Source: JBDSYA01 sp039925865 (GTDB taxonomy: Bacteria; Bacteroidota; Ignavibacteria; Tepidaquicellales; Tepidaquicellaceae). Taken from it: DNA of 15,742 nucleotides. Numbering within the stretch: the first letter of the stretch is position 1; each line of letters starts with the position of its first letter. Positions 1 through 8,069 of the stretch are shown here, one piece after another. The DNA is taken from assembly GCA_039925865.1 (NCBI GenBank), contig JBDSYA010000058.1, positions 1-15,742 of the forward strand. Direction: 5' to 3'. Both the position numbers and the translations under genes were made by a program. The notes under the pieces are model-generated. The model was given only the letters and a program-made list of their open reading frames with translations. It was not told the origin of the DNA and did not search any database.

Positions 1-1719
1 TACACACAGGAAATTGCCGATACAAAATACTGGATAATATTTAATGATAAAGGGGAGTTTAAGCCCGATGGGGTCATTGAGAATGGAAGCATCGCATATA
101 CTAAAGGCAAAGATCTCCTTACCGACCGGGCAATTAAGCGCAGATTAAAAGTTTTGCCTGAAGATAAGCTTATTGATTTCGGTGATCTTCCGCTTAATGC
201 AGAATACATTTCCGGTATAAAAAATCTCGGTATCGCTCTACTTGCTCAGTCGAAATGGCTTAACGGAGTTAGCGGATACATGACAAAAGCTCAATTGGAT
301 AAAGTCAAAGCTCTCGAATATGTTTCACAGATCAGAGTTGTTAAAAAATTATTCAAACAAGTAATGAATACTTCGGAAGAAAATTTTATCAATGATAATT
401 ACATAAAAGATCAACCGAATATTTATAATTATGGTAACTCTCTGAAGCAGATGGAAACTGTCAATGTGCCGAAAGTCCATAACATGAATATTACAGGCAA
501 AGGAGTGCTCATAGCAAGTTTTGATGATGGATTTGACTGGAAAAATCATGAAGCTTTGAGAGATCTCAAAGTAATTGACGAATATGATTTTATTAATGAA
601 GATCAGAACACATTTGCAGAGAAGAAACAAAAATATACTGATGAGTCAAAGCAGGGTGCTCACGGAACAGCTACTTTATCATCCATGAGTGGTTATAAAG
701 AAGGTAAACTTATCGGGCCTGCGTTTGATTCGGAAATACTTTTAGCAAAAACTGAATATGTCACTTCGGAAACTCCAATGGAAGAAGATTTTTGGCTGGA
801 AGCTGCTGAATGGGCGGAAGCCAAAGGCGCGGACATTATTACAAGCTCATTGATCTATAAACAATATGATGAACCATATCAGAATAATTCATATGGTTAT
901 GATGACTTTGATGGCAATACTGCTATTACAACAATTGCGGCAGACAGATCGGCATATCTTGGAATAGTTGTCTGTCAGGCAATGGGAAATTATTTTCAAA
1001 CCGGAATTCCTTCATTGGGATCTGCTGCAGATGCAGACTCAATTATTTCTGTTGGAGCAATTACATATTCCGGAGATCCTGCAAGTTTTACATCCAATGG
1101 TCCGACTAAAGACGGCAGAATTAAACCTGACGTTGTTGCTCCTGGAGTTTCTGTTTACGTAGCTACGGTAAAAGAGCTCTCTGGAAATGACGCAACTTAT
1201 GAGTACTCAAGCGGAACATCTTTTTCGACCCCGATCACGGCAGGAGTAGTAGCATTGATTCTTTCAGCTCATCCAGAATTAACGCCAATGCAGGTTCGTG
1301 ATGCCTTACGAAATACTTCAAGCTTATCAAATAATCCAAATAACATACTCGGCTGGGGAAATATAAATGCTTATGACGCAGTATTATATTATGGAATGGT
1401 GTGGAGTAATAGACCTGAATTTAAAATAACAGAAAACGGTACAGAGGTATCAACTTATCTTGCTTCAAAAGATCTTATAGATCCTGCCAGTGTAAAGTTT
1501 TTTTATTCTCTCGACGGAGGACTAAGTTATCAAAATATAAAACTAAACTTAACTGAGCCTAATGGTGATAAAAATAATTCAGGAAAGTATTCAGCCGTCT
1601 TTCAGAATGTTCCGGATGTGTACAAGACAAAATATTATTTCAGCTCTGAAGATTATAACGGGAACAAATCAGTTTATCCTTATGATTCAGTTTCTAAAGT
1701 TGAAGCAGAAAATAATTGA
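1..1719 (+). CDS. Secreted subtilisin-like serine protease (S8 family), 5' end outside window
   Basis: The frame is open from base 1, so 572 codons are seen and the true start and any signal peptide lie upstream. Residues about 10-125 resemble the N-terminal propeptide of Bacteroidota subtilisins (KYWIIFNDKG near residue 9, then an 'AQLDKVKALEYVSQIRVV' stretch near residue 97). The catalytic triad is complete: Asp175 in SFDDG, His221 in GAHGTA, Ser407 in SGTSFSTP. Asn330 in AMGN is the likely oxyanion residue. After the peptidase domain (about 165-455) comes a beta-rich region of about 110 residues (FFYSLDGGLSYQNI), perhaps Ig-like. The protein then ends in SKVEAENN with no T9SS sorting domain, which is unusual for a large secreted protease in this kind of organism. 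Family and activity are well supported; substrate is unknown. The nearest downstream gene is an unrelated toxin-like gene 155 bp away. Confidence 0.93.
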   Translation, partial: YTQEIADTKYWIIFNDKGEFKPDGVIENGSIAYTKGKDLLTDRAIKRRLKVLPEDKLIDFGDLPLNAEYISGIKNLGIALLAQSKWLNGVSGYMTKAQLDKVKALEYVSQIRVVKKLFKQVMNTSEENFINDNYIKDQPNIYNYGNSLKQMETVNVPKVHNMNITGKGVLIASFDDGFDWKNHEALRDLKVIDEYDFINEDQNTFAEKKQKYTDESKQGAHGTATLSSMSGYKEGKLIGPAFDSEILLAKTEYVTSETPMEEDFWLEAAEWAEAKGADIITSSLIYKQYDEPYQNNSYGYDDFDGNTAITTIAADRSAYLGIVVCQAMGNYFQTGIPSLGSAADADSIISVGAITYSGDPASFTSNGPTKDGRIKPDVVAPGVSVYVATVKELSGNDATYEYSSGTSFSTPITAGVVALILSAHPELTPMQVRDALRNTSSLSNNPNNILGWGNINAYDAVLYYGMVWSNRPEFKITENGTEVSTYLASKDLIDPASVKFFYSLDGGLSYQNIKLNLTEPNGDKNNSGKYSAVFQNVPDVYKTKYYFSSEDYNGNKSVYPYDSVSKVEAENN

Positions 1720-1874
1720 TTGTTAATGTTTATTAAAAAGTCATCATTATTGTAAATGAGACCTCTCTCTCTATTTTCAGACAAAATATCCCCGAACGGT
1801 ATGTTATTTTTTTCAAACTCACTGTCTGTTTTTTAAAGACTTCATTACTTATTTGAATTTTCTTATTTTGAAGT

Positions 1875-2321
1875 ATGAAATTTTATGTTGATACATCTGT
1901 ATGGGGAGGTTATGAAGACAAGGAATTCTCAGAATGGACAAAACCCTTTTTCTATCAGGCTCGACAAGGGAAATTTATTTTGGTTTTATCGGATATAAAA
2001 ATAGAAGAACTTAACAAGGCGCCCGATAGTATAAAAGAACTGCCAACAACAATTCCACCGGAATATTTGGAAACAATTTCCATAACCGAAGAGCAACTTG
2101 AACTTTCCAATAGGTATATTAATGAAGGAGTGTTAACTAAAAAATTCTATACAGACGCTCAGCATATTGCAATAGCGACCATACTAAAAGTTGATAGTTT
2201 GATTAGCTGGAATTTTAATCACATGGTTAACTTCTTTAGAATAAGACAATATAATTATATTAATTTAAAATTCGGTTATTCTATAATTGATATTAGAACA
2301 CCAAAAGAGGTAATTTTTTGA
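1875..2321 (+). CDS. PIN-domain protein, probable VapC-like toxin
   Basis: A 148-residue single PIN domain. The N-terminus MKFYVDTSVWGG carries the first acidic residue (Asp6). IEEL supplies Glu44/Glu45, and YTDAQHIAIAT supplies Asp94, followed by VDSLISWNFNH (Asp107). This matches a widespread small PIN family in Bacteroidota and other phyla with the 'DAQHIAIAT...SWNFxH' signature, in which the last acidic position is often Asn, as here. Known relatives are metal-dependent RNases acting as toxins of VapBC-type toxin-antitoxin modules; RNase activity and target are inference here. The stop codon overlaps the TTG start of the small partner gene, so the two are translationally coupled. The toxin gene comes first, the reverse of the usual vapB-vapC order. 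No Shine-Dalgarno site precedes the ATG. The pair is convergent with gmhA. Confidence 0.8.
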   Translation: MKFYVDTSVWGGYEDKEFSEWTKPFFYQARQGKFILVLSDIKIEELNKAPDSIKELPTTIPPEYLETISITEEQLELSNRYINEGVLTKKFYTDAQHIAIATILKVDSLISWNFNHMVNFFRIRQYNYINLKFGYSIIDIRTPKEVIF

Positions 2322-2515
2322 AAACCTTAAATAAAAAAACAAATAATGAATTTCACGCCGTCGAATTTATGCGGAAAGTACGGGCTGAAATGTCAAAAGA
2401 ATTTCTGGATGACAAACAAAAATATTTAAAGAATTTGGCGAAAGCCATGAAAGAATTTAAATTGAAGCAGAAAAAAATTTATGATGAATCTAAGACGATT
2501 ATTAATAATCTTTAA
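2318..2515 (+). CDS. Small charged protein, probable antitoxin partner of the PIN protein
   Basis: A 65-residue, lysine-rich, predicted all-helical protein. Start choice: no in-frame ATG exists before codon 18, whereas TTG at 2318 overlaps the PIN stop (TTGA) and has AGAGG at 2306-2310, seven bases upstream; that is the most plausible start. The segment EFHAVEFMRKVRAEMSKEF resembles the 'DAVxxMRxxRxxxSxE' helix of small antitoxins paired with this PIN family, which is thought to bind across the PIN active site. No ribbon-helix-helix or AbrB-like DNA-binding domain is recognisable at the N-terminus, so autorepression is doubtful. The function rests on gene pairing and that short motif. The gene stops six bases from the end of the convergent gmhA. 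Confidence 0.65.
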   Translation: MKTLNKKTNNEFHAVEFMRKVRAEMSKEFLDDKQKYLKNLAKAMKEFKLKQKKIYDESKTIINNL

Positions 2516-2521
2516 TTGAAA

Positions 2522-3109
2522 TTACTCAAAAACTTCTCTCTCCACTATCTCGCACAAAATATGACCAACGGTTATATGGCCTTCCTGAATTCGCTGTGTA
2601 TTTTCTGAGGGAATAATAATTGAAAAATCACATTCTTTCTTTAAATCACCTCCGTTATTTTTTCCGAGTAAACCGATTGTAATAATTTTCTTTTCTTTTG
2701 CCTTTGCAACTGCTTTTAAAATGTTTCGAGAGTTGCCGCTTGTCGAAATACAAATTAAGGCATCTCCTTCTTTACCAAGTCCTTCGACGTTTCTTGCAAA
2801 CACATTTTCAAATCCGATATCATTTCCGCCGGCTGTCAAATTGGAGGTATCAGTAGTTAATGCAATAGCACCCATAGCCGGCCGGTCAAGATCGTGAGAA
2901 AGCCTTATCATAAACTCTGTTGCAAGATGTTGTGAATCAGCAGCACTGCCGCCATTGCCTATAAACATTACCTTCCCACCGTTTTTAACAACTTTTATCA
3001 ATTCATCTGAGCATTTATTTATTTCATCTGTGCATTTTTCCAATATAAGCTTTTTGACATCCGCACTTTCATTTAAGGATTCAGTTATGAATTTTTTTCT
3101 GTTGAACAT
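2522..3109 (-). CDS. gmhA: Sedoheptulose-7-phosphate isomerase (LPS core precursor)
   Basis: A 195-residue SIS-domain protein, close to the 192 residues of E. coli GmhA. It converts D-sedoheptulose 7-phosphate to D-glycero-D-manno-heptose 7-phosphate, the first step of ADP-heptose synthesis for the LPS inner core, in the cytosol. The sugar-phosphate loop FIGNGGSAADSQHLATEF (residues 49-66) places His61 and Glu65 exactly where E. coli GmhA has its metal/catalytic His61 and Glu65. RIQEGHITVGHIL near the C-terminus supplies Gln175 and His183, matching E. coli Gln172 and His180. STSGNS (about 122-127) is the second SIS phosphate-binding motif. It is the last gene of the leftward block, 36 bp after waaA. 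Other SIS isomerases such as DiaA are less likely because the full metal-site set is present. Confidence 0.93.
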   Translation of the reverse strand: MFNRKKFITESLNESADVKKLILEKCTDEINKCSDELIKVVKNGGKVMFIGNGGSAADSQHLATEFMIRLSHDLDRPAMGAIALTTDTSNLTAGGNDIGFENVFARNVEGLGKEGDALICISTSGNSRNILKAVAKAKEKKIITIGLLGKNNGGDLKKECDFSIIIPSENTQRIQEGHITVGHILCEIVEREVFE

Positions 3110-3145
3110 ATGATTAAAAATAAAATTTAAAAATTTGAGTGATCT

Positions 3146-4429
3146 TTAATTCTTTGTTATTATATTAACTATCTTTTCCGCAATACCGATTGAGCCCTGA
3201 AATACCAGTCTGCATTTATCCCCTGTGGCATCTCTGTGACTTTTATCATTTAAAAATTTCCGGAATATTCTGTAAAACTGTTTTGTATCAGAGATCACAA
3301 TACCGCAGCCTGATTTAATGAGGATCTCATCCTCATCCGAGTTTTTTATTTCATTTGAAAACAAGATCGGCATATTAAATATAGCTGGTTCTAAAATATT
3401 ATGAAGCCCCGTTTTAAATCCACCACCCACATAGCTTATATAAGCCAGTGAATATATTTTAGAAAGCAATCCGATCATATCAAGGATTATAAGATTCTGA
3501 TCATTGTAATTTTCCAAATCAGAATATCTGACTGATTGGATATTCTTGTAATTATTTTCAATTGATCTTTCCAAAGCAAGGATCTTAGACTCTTTAGGCT
3601 CATGAGGAACAAGAATCGTGAGCAAATCTTTATCAAACTCTAATGATTTATCCACAGCAGGAAGTACTACTTCCTCATCATCCTTCCACGAACTTCCCAT
3701 AACGAATATTTTTTTCCCTGCAATGATTTTTTCAGGAAGAATTTCAATCTCTTTTATCTTTCCTGCAGACTGGTAAACTCTTTCAAATTTTGAATCACCT
3801 ACCTTTATGATCTTTACATCCTCACCTTTCAAAATTTTTTTGTAATTTGTCTCGTCATAATCATCGATTACAAAAATTGTTTCGATCATTCCGTAAAGTG
3901 CTTTCTTGAATGAGCTTATAACAGGTATTCTCCATGTAGAATCATTTTCATCAAACCTCGCATTTGCGAGTACCGTTTTTATGTTGCGCTTTTTTGCTTC
4001 AAAGAGAAGATTAAACCATAGGTCATACCTGATAAATATAATAATCTCAGGATTGATCAGGTCCAAGAATTTTTTTTGTTTTGAAACGGAATCCAAAGGT
4101 ATATAAGTCTTTACTGCATTATGAAATGTGATCCTGGAATTATTATATCCGGACGGGGAGAAAAAGGAAAGGAATACGTTGTAGTTTTTTTTACTTAATT
4201 CTTCCACCAAAGGCAATGCCTGCTGATATTCTCCCAGTGACGAAGAGTGAATGAGCACATTCTTCTTGTTCTTTAAAACGGAAAGGGATCTGTTCAGCAT
4301 GCCGAACAGATCCCTTCTATCTTTTAAACCTTCTTTTACTTTTGAATTGATGACACCATAAATGTTGAAAAACAGCCAGAGAAAAGGCACACCTAATACA
4401 TTATAGATCCGGTACCATAAACCACGCAT
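3146..4429 (-). CDS. waaA: 3-deoxy-D-manno-octulosonic acid (Kdo) transferase
   Basis: A 427-residue GT-B glycosyltransferase of family GT30 (WaaA/KdtA), which moves Kdo from CMP-Kdo onto lipid A precursor at the inner membrane. A hydrophobic N-terminal segment (residues about 6-27) is the usual membrane anchor. HSSSLGEYQQALPL (61-74) holds Glu67, which corresponds to the catalytic glutamate of the family's SxGE motif. Other family blocks: FIRYDLWFN (132-140), GSSW (245-248), PHEP (275-278), and the donor-site block SYVGGGFKTGLHNILEPA (332-349). It starts 12 bp after frr and is followed by gmhA, so two LPS-core genes are joined to the translation cluster. Whether it adds one or more Kdo residues cannot be told from sequence. 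Confidence 0.93.
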   Translation of the reverse strand: MRGLWYRIYNVLGVPFLWLFFNIYGVINSKVKEGLKDRRDLFGMLNRSLSVLKNKKNVLIHSSSLGEYQQALPLVEELSKKNYNVFLSFFSPSGYNNSRITFHNAVKTYIPLDSVSKQKKFLDLINPEIIIFIRYDLWFNLLFEAKKRNIKTVLANARFDENDSTWRIPVISSFKKALYGMIETIFVIDDYDETNYKKILKGEDVKIIKVGDSKFERVYQSAGKIKEIEILPEKIIAGKKIFVMGSSWKDDEEVVLPAVDKSLEFDKDLLTILVPHEPKESKILALERSIENNYKNIQSVRYSDLENYNDQNLIILDMIGLLSKIYSLAYISYVGGGFKTGLHNILEPAIFNMPILFSNEIKNSDEDEILIKSGCGIVISDTKQFYRIFRKFLNDKSHRDATGDKCRLVFQGSIGIAEKIVNIITKN

Positions 4430-4441
4430 ATATTAAACGCG

Positions 4442-4999
4442 TTAAACTTCCATTACTTCTTTTTCTTTTAGCCCGATCAGATCATCGATATCTTTAATGT
4501 GCTTATCAGTAAACTTTTGCACTTCAGTTTCAGCTTGTTTTCTCTCATCTTCGGAAATATGTTCTTCCTTTTCAGTCTTCTTAAGATGTTCAATTGATTC
4601 TCTTCTTATATTTCTGACAGCTACTTTTCCTTCTTCTGCAAATTTCTTTACAAGCTTAACAATCTCTTTTCTTCGCTCTTCATTAAGGGCAGGGATCGGA
4701 ATTCTTATCATAGTACCGTCATTGTTGGGATTAAGACCGAGGCTGGATCCTATAATTGCTTTTTCAATAAGAGGGATCGCCGTTTTATCCCATGGCTGTA
4801 TGGATAATGTATGATAATCAGGCGTGCTCACATTCCCCAGCTGAATAAGCGGTGTTGGAGTTCCGTAATAATCAACTTTAACACCGTCAAGAAGATTTGT
4901 TGTTGCTTTTCCTGTTCTTATCTTTATAAATTCATTTCTTACATGCTCTGTTGCCCTGGCCATCTTTTCTGTCGTACCTTTTAAAATATCTTTAACCAT
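4442..4999 (-). CDS. frr: Ribosome recycling factor
   Basis: 185 residues, the standard RRF length. With EF-G it splits the post-termination ribosome. The family blocks are in order: ATEHVRNEFIKIRTGKAT (16-33) in the first long helix; VDYYGTPTPL with a proline-rich turn (42-51) and the beta domain with SIQPWD (66-71); and LNEERRKEIVKLVKKFAEEGKVAVRNIRRES in the last helices. Arg132 within NIRRES matches the conserved arginine needed for 50S binding. It lies between pyrH (35-bp gap) and waaA (12-bp gap), in the common tsf-pyrH-frr order. No Shine-Dalgarno site precedes the ATG. Confidence 0.97.
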   Translation of the reverse strand: MVKDILKGTTEKMARATEHVRNEFIKIRTGKATTNLLDGVKVDYYGTPTPLIQLGNVSTPDYHTLSIQPWDKTAIPLIEKAIIGSSLGLNPNNDGTMIRIPIPALNEERRKEIVKLVKKFAEEGKVAVRNIRRESIEHLKKTEKEEHISEDERKQAETEVQKFTDKHIKDIDDLIGLKEKEVMEV

Positions 5000-5034
5000 A
5001 CTGACTGTAAATTAAAATTTTTTAAAATATAATT

Positions 5035-5745
5035 TTAAGATATGAGAGTTCCTATATTTTCACCTGTAACTAATTTCCTTAGATTATCTTTAACATTCAT
5101 GTTGAAAACTTTTATCGGCATTTTATTTTCCTGGCATAATGTTATCGCGGTAAGGTCCATAACTTTCAGATCTTTCTCAAGTACATCAAGGTAAGAAAGT
5201 TTTTTAAACATCTTGGCTTTTGGATTTTTTTCGGGATCACTGTCATAAACTCCTTCAACTCTAGTACCTTTAATAATTACATCTGCTTTAATTTCAACTG
5301 CTCTTAATGCTGCAGCTGTATCAGTTGTAAAATACGGGCTGCCTGTTCCCGATGAAAATATTACAACTCTTTTCTTTTCAATGTGCCTCAGAGCCTTGCG
5401 CAGGATAAATGGTTCTGCTATCTCATCCATTTTAATTGCGGACTGTACCCTTGTATAAACACCTTTTTTTTCTAAAGCATTTTGTATTGCAAGTGAATTT
5501 ATAACTGTAGCAAGCATTCCCATCTGGTCTCCTGTAACTCTGTCAATGCCCTGTTGATGTGCCGAAAGTCCTCTGTATATATTTCCTCCGCCGATAACAA
5601 TTCCTATTTCAACTTTAAGTTTTGCGATTTTTAACACCTCATCGCATATTTTTTCCAGAACTTCCGAATCAATTCCAAAGCTGTGCTTTCCCATTAGGGA
5701 TTCACCGCTTAGCTTCAGTAAAATTCTTCTGTACTTCAGAGCCAA
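5035..5745 (-). CDS. pyrH: UMP kinase (TTG start)
   Basis: 236 residues, usual for bacterial UMP kinase of the amino-acid-kinase fold, which phosphorylates UMP to UDP and feeds RNA, DNA and nucleotide-sugar synthesis. Motifs: RILLKLSGESLMG (7-19) at the N-terminus, GGGN at 52-55 in the phosphate-binding loop, TGDQMGMLAT (71-80), the UMP-site segment GTGSPYFTTDTAA (133-145), and KGTRVEGVYDSDP (159-171). The reading frame has no ATG near the expected start: the codon before ALKYRR is TTG, and upstream in-frame codons reach a stop after seven codons. TTG at 5743-5745 is therefore the best start. The gene lies 21 bp after tsf and 35 bp before frr. Confidence 0.96.
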   Translation of the reverse strand: MALKYRRILLKLSGESLMGKHSFGIDSEVLEKICDEVLKIAKLKVEIGIVIGGGNIYRGLSAHQQGIDRVTGDQMGMLATVINSLAIQNALEKKGVYTRVQSAIKMDEIAEPFILRKALRHIEKKRVVIFSSGTGSPYFTTDTAAALRAVEIKADVIIKGTRVEGVYDSDPEKNPKAKMFKKLSYLDVLEKDLKVMDLTAITLCQENKMPIKVFNMNVKDNLRKLVTGENIGTLIS

Positions 5746-5766
5746 AATTGATTTTAAATTATGAAA

Positions 5767-6630
5767 TTATTTTTTCTCTTCCCCCAATTGATATCTGACC
5801 ATTGAAACTATTTCTATTTTGTTGCCATTTGATTTATTGAAATCTGAAATAAGATCCTTGATCTGTTTACCTGATTCGTTAATATATTCCTGCTCAAGAA
5901 GACAATTGTCCTGGTAAAACCTTTCCACTTTATTGTTAACGATAGTATTCAATATTTTTTCAGGCTTATTCTCGTTTTTTGCCAGTGTGAGATAGATTTC
6001 CTTTTCTTTATCAATCACGCTTTCGGAAACTTCTGTTCTGTCTATTGCCTGTGGATTCATTGCAACCACCTGCATGGCAATATTTTTACCCAGTCTTATT
6101 GCTTCATCACTTACAGTTCCTCTCAGCCCTATCAAAGAACCTAATTTGCTTCCAAAATGAATATAGTCTGCTACATATCCATCCGGAATGTTAATTAACC
6201 TGGCTCTTTTTAATTCCGTTTTCTCTCCTACTTTTCCCATAATAGAATCTATATTTTCTTTAACCGTTAATCCGTCAGCAGTTTTAGAATTAAGTATTTT
6301 TTCGACATCATCGGTGTTTGCCTCCAAAGCTGCCTTCGCAATTCCTTCCGCGAACTTCTGAAATTCCTCTCCTTTTGAAACAAAATCCGTTTCACAATTA
6401 ACTTCGATCATTACGCCTGTCTTCTGATCTTCAGATATTGCAGCCTTGACAGCGCCTTCGTTAGCAACTTTATCAGCTCTCTTGACAGCCATAGCAGCGC
6501 CTTTTTTTCTAAGAGTTTCAATTGCTTTATCTATATCACCTTCAGTTTCTTCCAGTGCCTTTTTGCAATCATTGATCCCGGCTCCGGTCTTATTTCGTAA
6601 TTGTTTTATTAGGTCTAATGTAATTTCCAT
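5767..6630 (-). CDS. tsf: Elongation factor Ts
   Basis: 287 residues. It is the guanine-nucleotide exchange factor of EF-Tu. The N-terminal UBA-like helices (TLDLIKQLRNKTGAGINDCKKAL) are followed by the signature TDFVS at 81-85, which contacts EF-Tu. Core domain blocks are also present: INIPDGYVADYIHFGSKLG, then AMQVVAMNPQA, and CLLEQEYI toward the C-terminus. There are two core subdomains, as in the long form of the family, so it is not the short Thermus type. It follows rpsB by 24 bp, the near-universal rpsB-tsf pair. No Shine-Dalgarno site precedes the ATG, in contrast with rpsB. Confidence 0.97.
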   Translation of the reverse strand: MEITLDLIKQLRNKTGAGINDCKKALEETEGDIDKAIETLRKKGAAMAVKRADKVANEGAVKAAISEDQKTGVMIEVNCETDFVSKGEEFQKFAEGIAKAALEANTDDVEKILNSKTADGLTVKENIDSIMGKVGEKTELKRARLINIPDGYVADYIHFGSKLGSLIGLRGTVSDEAIRLGKNIAMQVVAMNPQAIDRTEVSESVIDKEKEIYLTLAKNENKPEKILNTIVNNKVERFYQDNCLLEQEYINESGKQIKDLISDFNKSNGNKIEIVSMVRYQLGEEKK

Positions 6631-6654
6631 GTTTTAAATTTTGGGATTTACTAA

Positions 6655-7395
6655 TTATCTCTGTTCAAGCTTTTCTTTCATTTCCTCAGTCTCATCTTCT
6701 GCTTTAATCTTTGCGACCTGGTTGCCCTCTATTGCTGCATCTGCAATAGCTCTTGTAATAATTTCAATTGACTTCACGGCATCATCATTAGCAGGTACCG
6801 GGTAATCCACAAGATCAGGATCGCAGTTAGTGTCAACAATAGCGTATACTGGGATGTTGAGCTTCTTTGCTTCACTGATTGCAATATGTTCCTTTCGGAT
6901 ATCAACTACAAATATTGCTCCCGGAAGCCTTGTCATGCTGACAATTCCGTTCAAAACCTTTTCAAGCTTTTCCTTGTCCCGCGATAATATCAGTCTTTCT
7001 TTTTTTACAAACTTATCAATGGTACCGTCGGTCTCCATCTTTTGAATGTTGGTCAGTTTTTTAATACTCTTCCGTACAGTATTAAAATTTGTAAGCATAC
7101 CACCAAGCCATCTTTCAGAAACATAAAATGCTCCGCATTTTTCTGCTTCATCTTTAATTATCTGCTTCGCCTGTTTCTTAGTACCGACGAATAAGATCTT
7201 TTTTCCTTCTGTAGAAATTTTTGAAATGGAATTGCATGCTTCTTCAAGAAGATTCAAAGTTTTCTTCAGATCTATTATGTGAATACCGTTTCTTTCCATG
7301 AAGATGTACTTTCTCATCTTAGGATCCCAACGTCTGGTTAAATGTCCGAAATGTGAGCCGGCTAACAGCAGGTCTTCGATTTGTACTTTTGCCAT
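6655..7395 (-). CDS. rpsB: 30S ribosomal protein uS2
   Basis: 246 residues, typical of uS2, which binds late on the 30S back near uS5/uS8 and is needed for bS1 attachment. Diagnostic stretches: AGSHFGHLTRRWDPKMRKYI near residue 12, FVGTKKQAKQI, ERWLGGMLTNFNTVRKSI, PGAIFVVDIRKEHIA, and DTNCDPDLVDYPVPANDDA. The C-terminal tail is short and acidic/basic (EDETEEMKEKLEQR). Uniquely among the genes of this block it has a perfect AGGAGG (7407-7412), 11 bases upstream of the ATG, and a 253-bp leader separates it from rpsI. This suggests its own translational control. Confidence 0.98.
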   Translation of the reverse strand: MAKVQIEDLLLAGSHFGHLTRRWDPKMRKYIFMERNGIHIIDLKKTLNLLEEACNSISKISTEGKKILFVGTKKQAKQIIKDEAEKCGAFYVSERWLGGMLTNFNTVRKSIKKLTNIQKMETDGTIDKFVKKERLILSRDKEKLEKVLNGIVSMTRLPGAIFVVDIRKEHIAISEAKKLNIPVYAIVDTNCDPDLVDYPVPANDDAVKSIEIITRAIADAAIEGNQVAKIKAEDETEEMKEKLEQR

Positions 7396-7648
7396 GATTT
7401 TATTTCCCTCCTAATGTTTTAGAAAGTCAAACATTTTCTTGTGATATACTTGCCTGGTAATTGAAAGGATCTCTTTGTAAAACTTAAAGAGATTTGATCG
7501 ACAATATCATCAGTTAAATAGAGTTGACTTTTGTTTTTCTTCTACCCCTCTCATCTTTTGTTTAACACCCTCAATAAATGAGGACACAAGTAAAACAAAA
7601 TCAAGGAGTATGTATTTTTTAAAATATAATTGAAATTTCTTTTTGCTG
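7396..7648 (-). promoter_or_regulatory. Structured leader of rpsB with perfect Shine-Dalgarno site
   Basis: This 253-bp gap between rpsI and rpsB contains no gene. On the minus-strand transcript two hairpins precede the start. The upstream one pairs ATCTCTTT (7469-7476) with AAAGAGAT (7486-7493), 8 bp around a 9-base loop. The second pairs AATGTTT (7413-7419) with AAACATT (7429-7435), 7 bp around a 9-base loop, and ends directly against AGGAGG (7407-7412). Neither is followed by a U-tract, so they do not look like intrinsic terminators. No TAnnTTTG promoter box was found inside. A weaker 5-bp stem lies at 7569-7583. A ribosomal-protein autoregulatory leader is the favoured reading, by analogy with other r-protein operons; no known RNA family could be assigned by eye. 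Confidence 0.5.
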
Positions 7649-8041
7649 TTATCTCTTTGAGAACTGGAATTTCTTTCTCGCTTTAGGTTGTCCGTATTTC
7701 TTTCTTTCAACTGCTCTCGGATCCCTTGTCATAAGACCTTCTTTTCTAAGGGGGCTTTTAAATTCTGCATTATTCTCAACTAACGCACGTGCAATACCTA
7801 ATTTAATTGCTCCTGCCTGACCTGTAAATCCACCGCCATTAACTCTGACAGTCACATCATATGTACCAATAGTATTAGTTACTTTTAAAGGAGCCAGGAT
7901 TTCCTGAAAAAGATTCTCAGTTTTAAAATAATCTTTTCCTTCTTTACTGTTGATCTTAATTACACCATTACCCGACCTTAATATTACTCTTGCCGTTGCC
8001 GTTTTCCTTCTGCCGATCTTTAAAGTGGAATTTGTAGTCAT
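7649..8041 (-). CDS. rpsI: 30S ribosomal protein uS9
   Basis: 130 residues, the normal size. uS9 sits in the 30S head and its C-terminal tail reaches the P-site tRNA anticodon. The N-terminal block GRRKTATARVILRSGNG, the glycine-rich VNGGGFTGQAGAIKLGIARAL, and the basic tail LMTRDPRAVERKKYGQPKAR ending in QFSKR are all diagnostic; the terminal Lys-Arg that touches tRNA is present. It follows rplM by 28 bp, the conserved rplM-rpsI pair. No Shine-Dalgarno site is visible upstream of the ATG. Confidence 0.98.
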   Translation of the reverse strand: MTTNSTLKIGRRKTATARVILRSGNGVIKINSKEGKDYFKTENLFQEILAPLKVTNTIGTYDVTVRVNGGGFTGQAGAIKLGIARALVENNAEFKSPLRKEGLMTRDPRAVERKKYGQPKARKKFQFSKR

Positions 8042-8069
8042 TACTTAATTGAAATATTTTGAAAATAAT

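Noticed and set aside
1824..1840. GTCT...AGAC hairpin after the protease gene as a terminator.
   Set aside because: Only a 4-bp stem with the T-run inside the loop, not after it.
2497..2510. Palindrome GATTATTAATAATC between the convergent antitoxin and gmhA genes, as a bidirectional terminator.
   Set aside because: The stem is almost all A-T, lies inside the antitoxin coding end, and lacks a proper T-tract on either side.
7510..7710. 66-codon minus-strand ORF overlapping the rpsI end and the rpsB leader.
   Set aside because: It runs out of frame through rpsI and its sequence has no recognisable protein character; the leader structure explains the region better.
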